From Pseudorasbora parva (lineage: Eukaryota > Chordata > Actinopteri > Cypriniformes > Gobionidae): a stretch of DNA of 64,000 bases. Below the pieces are notes generated by a model. That model was not told where the DNA came from. It searched no databases and was given only the letters and a program-made list of their open reading frames with translations. The stretch covers positions 6,655,800-6,719,799 of the forward strand of contig NC_090195.1 of the NCBI RefSeq assembly GCF_024679245.1. Reading direction: 5' to 3'. Positions within the stretch are counted from its first letter, which is position 1; each line of letters opens with the position of its first letter. Position numbers and translations under genes: made by a program. This document shows, in pieces, positions 60,693 through 64,000 of this stretch.

Positions 60693-63618
60693 ACTTCAAT
60701 GCTCTGTTGCCATGGTGACAGACATTTACATGTCAGTGGAACCTGAGAGGGAGGGCCGCCAATAGATCGGAAAAGGACAATGGAAACGAGAGATCCAGTT
60801 TGTCAGTTAGTATGGATAGTTGAAATTGAGACTGTGGTCGATGGCAGAGCATGGCATACTGGTTTCATAGGGGGACCGGAAATGCTTACCCCCCCGAGTC
60901 TCCGTCCAGCACTTCCAGGCGTCACTGTAGGAACCGTCCTTCCCACAATCCCATGGCGGGCTTAAGGGCAATTCTGCCTCTCTTGAAGAGAATTGAGTGT
61001 GGTGTAGGAGGTGTCTGCTGTGGAGAGCTCAATAGATGGTAATCGGTTTAATAAAACCTATTTGTTAGCGTTCAAAACTGCCAATCTTCATTTTGCAGCT
61101 TAAACACGATTCTACGGTAAAACAGAGGGCAGAAACATACTCTACGCAAGTACGCTAAAGCAGATGGCAACACATTGGAAGAGCGCAGGTTCAACATGAT
61201 GTCATGAGAAAGCGGTGGCGATTTAATATAATGTGATTAGTACTGAAACTTATTTTTTTTTAAAAAGTAAGCCAGAATGTCCACCCCTGGAATGTATGAG
61301 GCATAAACACGTTAGTTTCGTTTGTTCCTGTTTTTCTAGTTAGTTTGAGCTAATTATCCCACACCTGTTACATATTCATACAAATTAGCCGCCAATTGGT
61401 CAAAATGCAAAATAGTTATGAATTGCCTCGAGAGTGTTATTCTCATTGTACAAAATGTGCATTCTTGCGTTACTGTGGCGTTAACAAAAGTAATATTAGT
61501 ACTCAAGGGGTTGAAAGTCACACTATTTAATTTTGGAACTTTGGACTATTTTAGCTTTGGGGTGTTGATGGACTACAACTACTCCATCTGTGTTTTGATC
61601 ATCATTCTTAATTTTGATCTGGATGTAGTCTTTGGCAAAAACTTGATTTTCTTAGCTTTTTTTCTCAAAATGTTGCTATTTACCCACATTCAAGTGTTGA
61701 TAAAAAAAATGCATTCTTCTTCTTTTGGCTGTTCCCTTCAGGGGTCGCCACAGCGAATCATCTGCCTCCATCTAGTCCTATCCTCTGTATCCTCTTCTCT
61801 CAGACTGACTACCTCCATGTCCTCCTTCACTACACCCATAAACCTCCTCTTTGGTCTTCCTCTCGACCTCCTGCCTGGCAGCTCAACCTCAGCATCATTT
61901 TAACAATATATTCACTCTCCCTCCTCTGAACATGTCCAAACCATCTCAACCTGGCCACCTAGTCCAGTCATCTGGAAGCCCTTCTTGACCACCTAAAGCT
62001 TGTCTCGACTCCTCCCTGAAAACCACACAGCACTCTTCCTTTTCTAACTTCCACCACTTTGTCTTCTGCTCAGCCTTTACTCTCTTCATCTTCCTCACCA
62101 CCAGAGTCATCTTACACACCACCATCCTATGCTGTCTAGCTACACTCTCACCTACCACTACTTTACAATCACTAATTTCCATCCGATTACAGTGTCTACA
62201 TAAGATATAGTCCACTTGTGTGCTCCTGCCACCACTCTTATATGTCACCCTGTGTTCCTGCCTCTTCTGAAAGTACGTGTTTACACCACAGCCATCTCCA
62301 TACTTTTAGCAAAGTCTACCAACCTCTGTCCTTCTGGGTTTCTTTCCTGAAGACCAAACCTGCCCATCACTTCCTCATCCCCACTATTCCCTTCTCCAAC
62401 ATGTCCATTCAAATCTACCCCTATCACCTCTGGGAACAGTCTGCATCACTTCCTCCAACTCGCTCCAGAATCTGTCTATCTCATCTTGCTTACAACCTAC
62501 TTGTGGAGCATAGGCACTAACAACATTCAACATCACACCTTCAATATCCAGCTTCAGACTCATCAACCTATCGGACACTCTCTTTACCTCCAGAACATTC
62601 TTCACAAACTCCTCCTTTCAGGATCACTCCAACTCCATTTTTCTTCCTGTCCACACCATTATAAAACAGTTTAAACCCTGCTCCAATGCTTCTAGCCTTG
62701 CTCCCTTTCCACCTGGTCTCCTGGACTCACAGAATGTCAACATTCCTTCTCTGCATCATATCTACCAGTTCTCTGCCTTTACCTGTCATCGTACCAACAT
62801 TCAAAGTCCCTACATTCCGTGCTAAACACCTGCGTTTCCTCTTCTCTCTCTGCCTACGGACACGCCTTCCTCCTCTAACACACTTTCCTCCTCTCCTTCT
62901 TTGACTAACAGTAGCCCAAAAAAGAATGCTAGAATTAAGCTAGATTAAAATCTTTAAAAATCATTAAAAAAAAATAATAATATCTCAATAATGCTGGCTT
63001 CCAACTTTGCAAAAAACACTGGTGGGAAAAGAGTTAAAATTTAATGTAGCATAGCTAGAAGCATTTACATTGACTTACTTGCGTAGATGATGTTACTGTC
63101 CTGAGGACATAATAAACCGCATTATTATGGGATCATTGGACTGAAGGGTTAGCTAGGTGTATTTTCTGGAGAGTTACCTGTTTACCTGTAACTAGCTTGT
63201 TAGTTTTCCCAATACGCTATCAGCCAAATGTATTGCTGATGTGGTAATGCCAATCAAATGAATATATGATTGTTTATTCTCTGCAGTCTTCACATTGCCC
63301 TCTCAGCTATCACAAGAATGTCTTAATATGCAGTTGGACTATTTTTTAAGGAGCATATACAGGAATGTATTGCCTTATATATAGACGTTGCTGTTTGCTA
63401 GTGTCTAATAACATGCATTGAAAATAAATTCAAAGAACCACATGTTTTATACAGAATCACACATGTAAGTAACCTGATGGATCCTGGTTAGTCAACCAAC
63501 TAACCAACTGTCAGACTACATGTGTTTGGTGACTTTTGTGGTATGTTTTAAGATGTACATTTCTGTGGAAAAAACTACAATACGTCCTTTGTCATGAGCA
63601 TTTACTTAACTGAATAAA
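60693..63618 (+). other. nrbp2: nrbp2 3' UTR (long form inferred)
   Basis: No exon follows the TGA at 60690-60692. AATAAA hexamers lie at 61050, 63423 and 63613. The first gives a 0.36 kb UTR; the last would include the RTE fragment. Which is used is unknown from sequence alone. Confidence 0.5.
61713..62935 (-). pseudogene. RTE-type LINE, internally deleted
   Basis: Minus strand 62384-62605 reads VVSAYAPQVGCKQDEIDRFW and 61946-62248 reads TYKSGGRSTQVDYILCR and VARQHRMVVCKMTL, both from the apurinic endonuclease of RTE-clade LINEs. The C-terminal tail GRPKRRFMDVVKEDMEVV follows directly at about 61800-61870, and the element ends ATTCGCTGTGGCGACCCCTG near 61740. Almost all of the reverse transcriptase is missing. 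Located in the presumed nrbp2 3' UTR/flank. Confidence 0.82.
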
Positions 63619-63639
63619 GACAGAAATGAATGACTGATT

Positions 63640-64000
63640 TTATGTTCATGATTGATTTTCACTTTTTTCTAATCTTTCTGTATGCACTACTAGATAATTT
63701 TAAAGGTTCATGAATATGCAAATTAGCCCCACCCCACTAATCCATTTAGCTCTGAAATACAGTTGTCAACTAATTGAGGTAAACATGACCTGGAACCCAC
63801 GTGACCGGGATCTATATTAAAAACTAAGTGCATTCCTAATATTGGAATCCGAATTAAGCTTATGCGGCAGGTTTATTGCTTGGAAGTTTGATCCGGTTTA
63901 GCTCCACGTAGTCCTATGTTAAATTTGTATTACCTGCAGGATTGTCATTTTTTAGAAAATCTAATTCGAACAGATATCAAATATCAAGCAATGTATTCGA
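63640..64000. other. Downstream flank, nothing recognised
   Basis: AT-rich sequence with no exon, repeat end or RNA gene that can be supported. Confidence 0.4.

Overview
The window is vertebrate genomic DNA, almost certainly from a cyprinid (carp/zebrafish-type) fish. Genes are split into short exons with GT-AG introns. The proteins match vertebrate SLC4A2, chemerin (RARRES2) and NRBP2. The space between exons is packed with DNA transposons, fold-back MITEs, non-LTR fragments and long microsatellites of the kinds usual in cyprinids. There are no bacterial-style operons, CRISPR arrays or recognisable tRNA/rRNA genes.

Layout, all genes on the + strand. (1) 216-3474: the last eight coding exons of the chloride/bicarbonate exchanger slc4a2 (AE2); its 5' part lies off the left edge. 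A roughly 2.1 kb 3' UTR runs to a poly(A) signal at 5582. (2) 7569-10633, 13189-16393 and 20872-25205: three tandem secreted chemerin-like genes (copies A, B, C). Each has four coding exons, all introns in phase 0, a 111-nt second exon and the six-cysteine chemerin pattern. (3) 27955-60692: the complete nrbp2 gene, 18 coding exons and 505 aa as reconstructed, with a 22 kb first intron. Its 3' UTR may run to 63618 and carries an RTE-type LINE fragment. The genes have unrelated jobs (anion exchange, secreted cystatin-fold ligand, pseudokinase adaptor), so they are neighbours rather than one pathway.

Transposons make up much of the rest. A hAT-like non-autonomous family (about 750-790 bp) is present five times (5732, 11760, 36917, 52485, 58901), each with an 8-bp target duplication. 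Other elements include TTAA-flanked elements, a PIF/Harbinger-like MITE, Tc1 elements and remnants, L1-, L2- and RTE-type LINE pieces, and several near-perfect fold-back elements. Nested insertions are common; the deepest (35700-39555) reads as hAT inside Tc1 inside L1 inside a TTAA element.

The most interesting gene content is the chemerin-like trio. The cystatin-like body and cysteines are kept, but the C-terminal tails bear no resemblance to the mammalian agonist peptide. Copy A carries a divergent last exon that is easy to miss. I found no convincing new multi-gene system. Exon borders were placed by eye from splice signals, reading frame and family knowledge; no database search was run.
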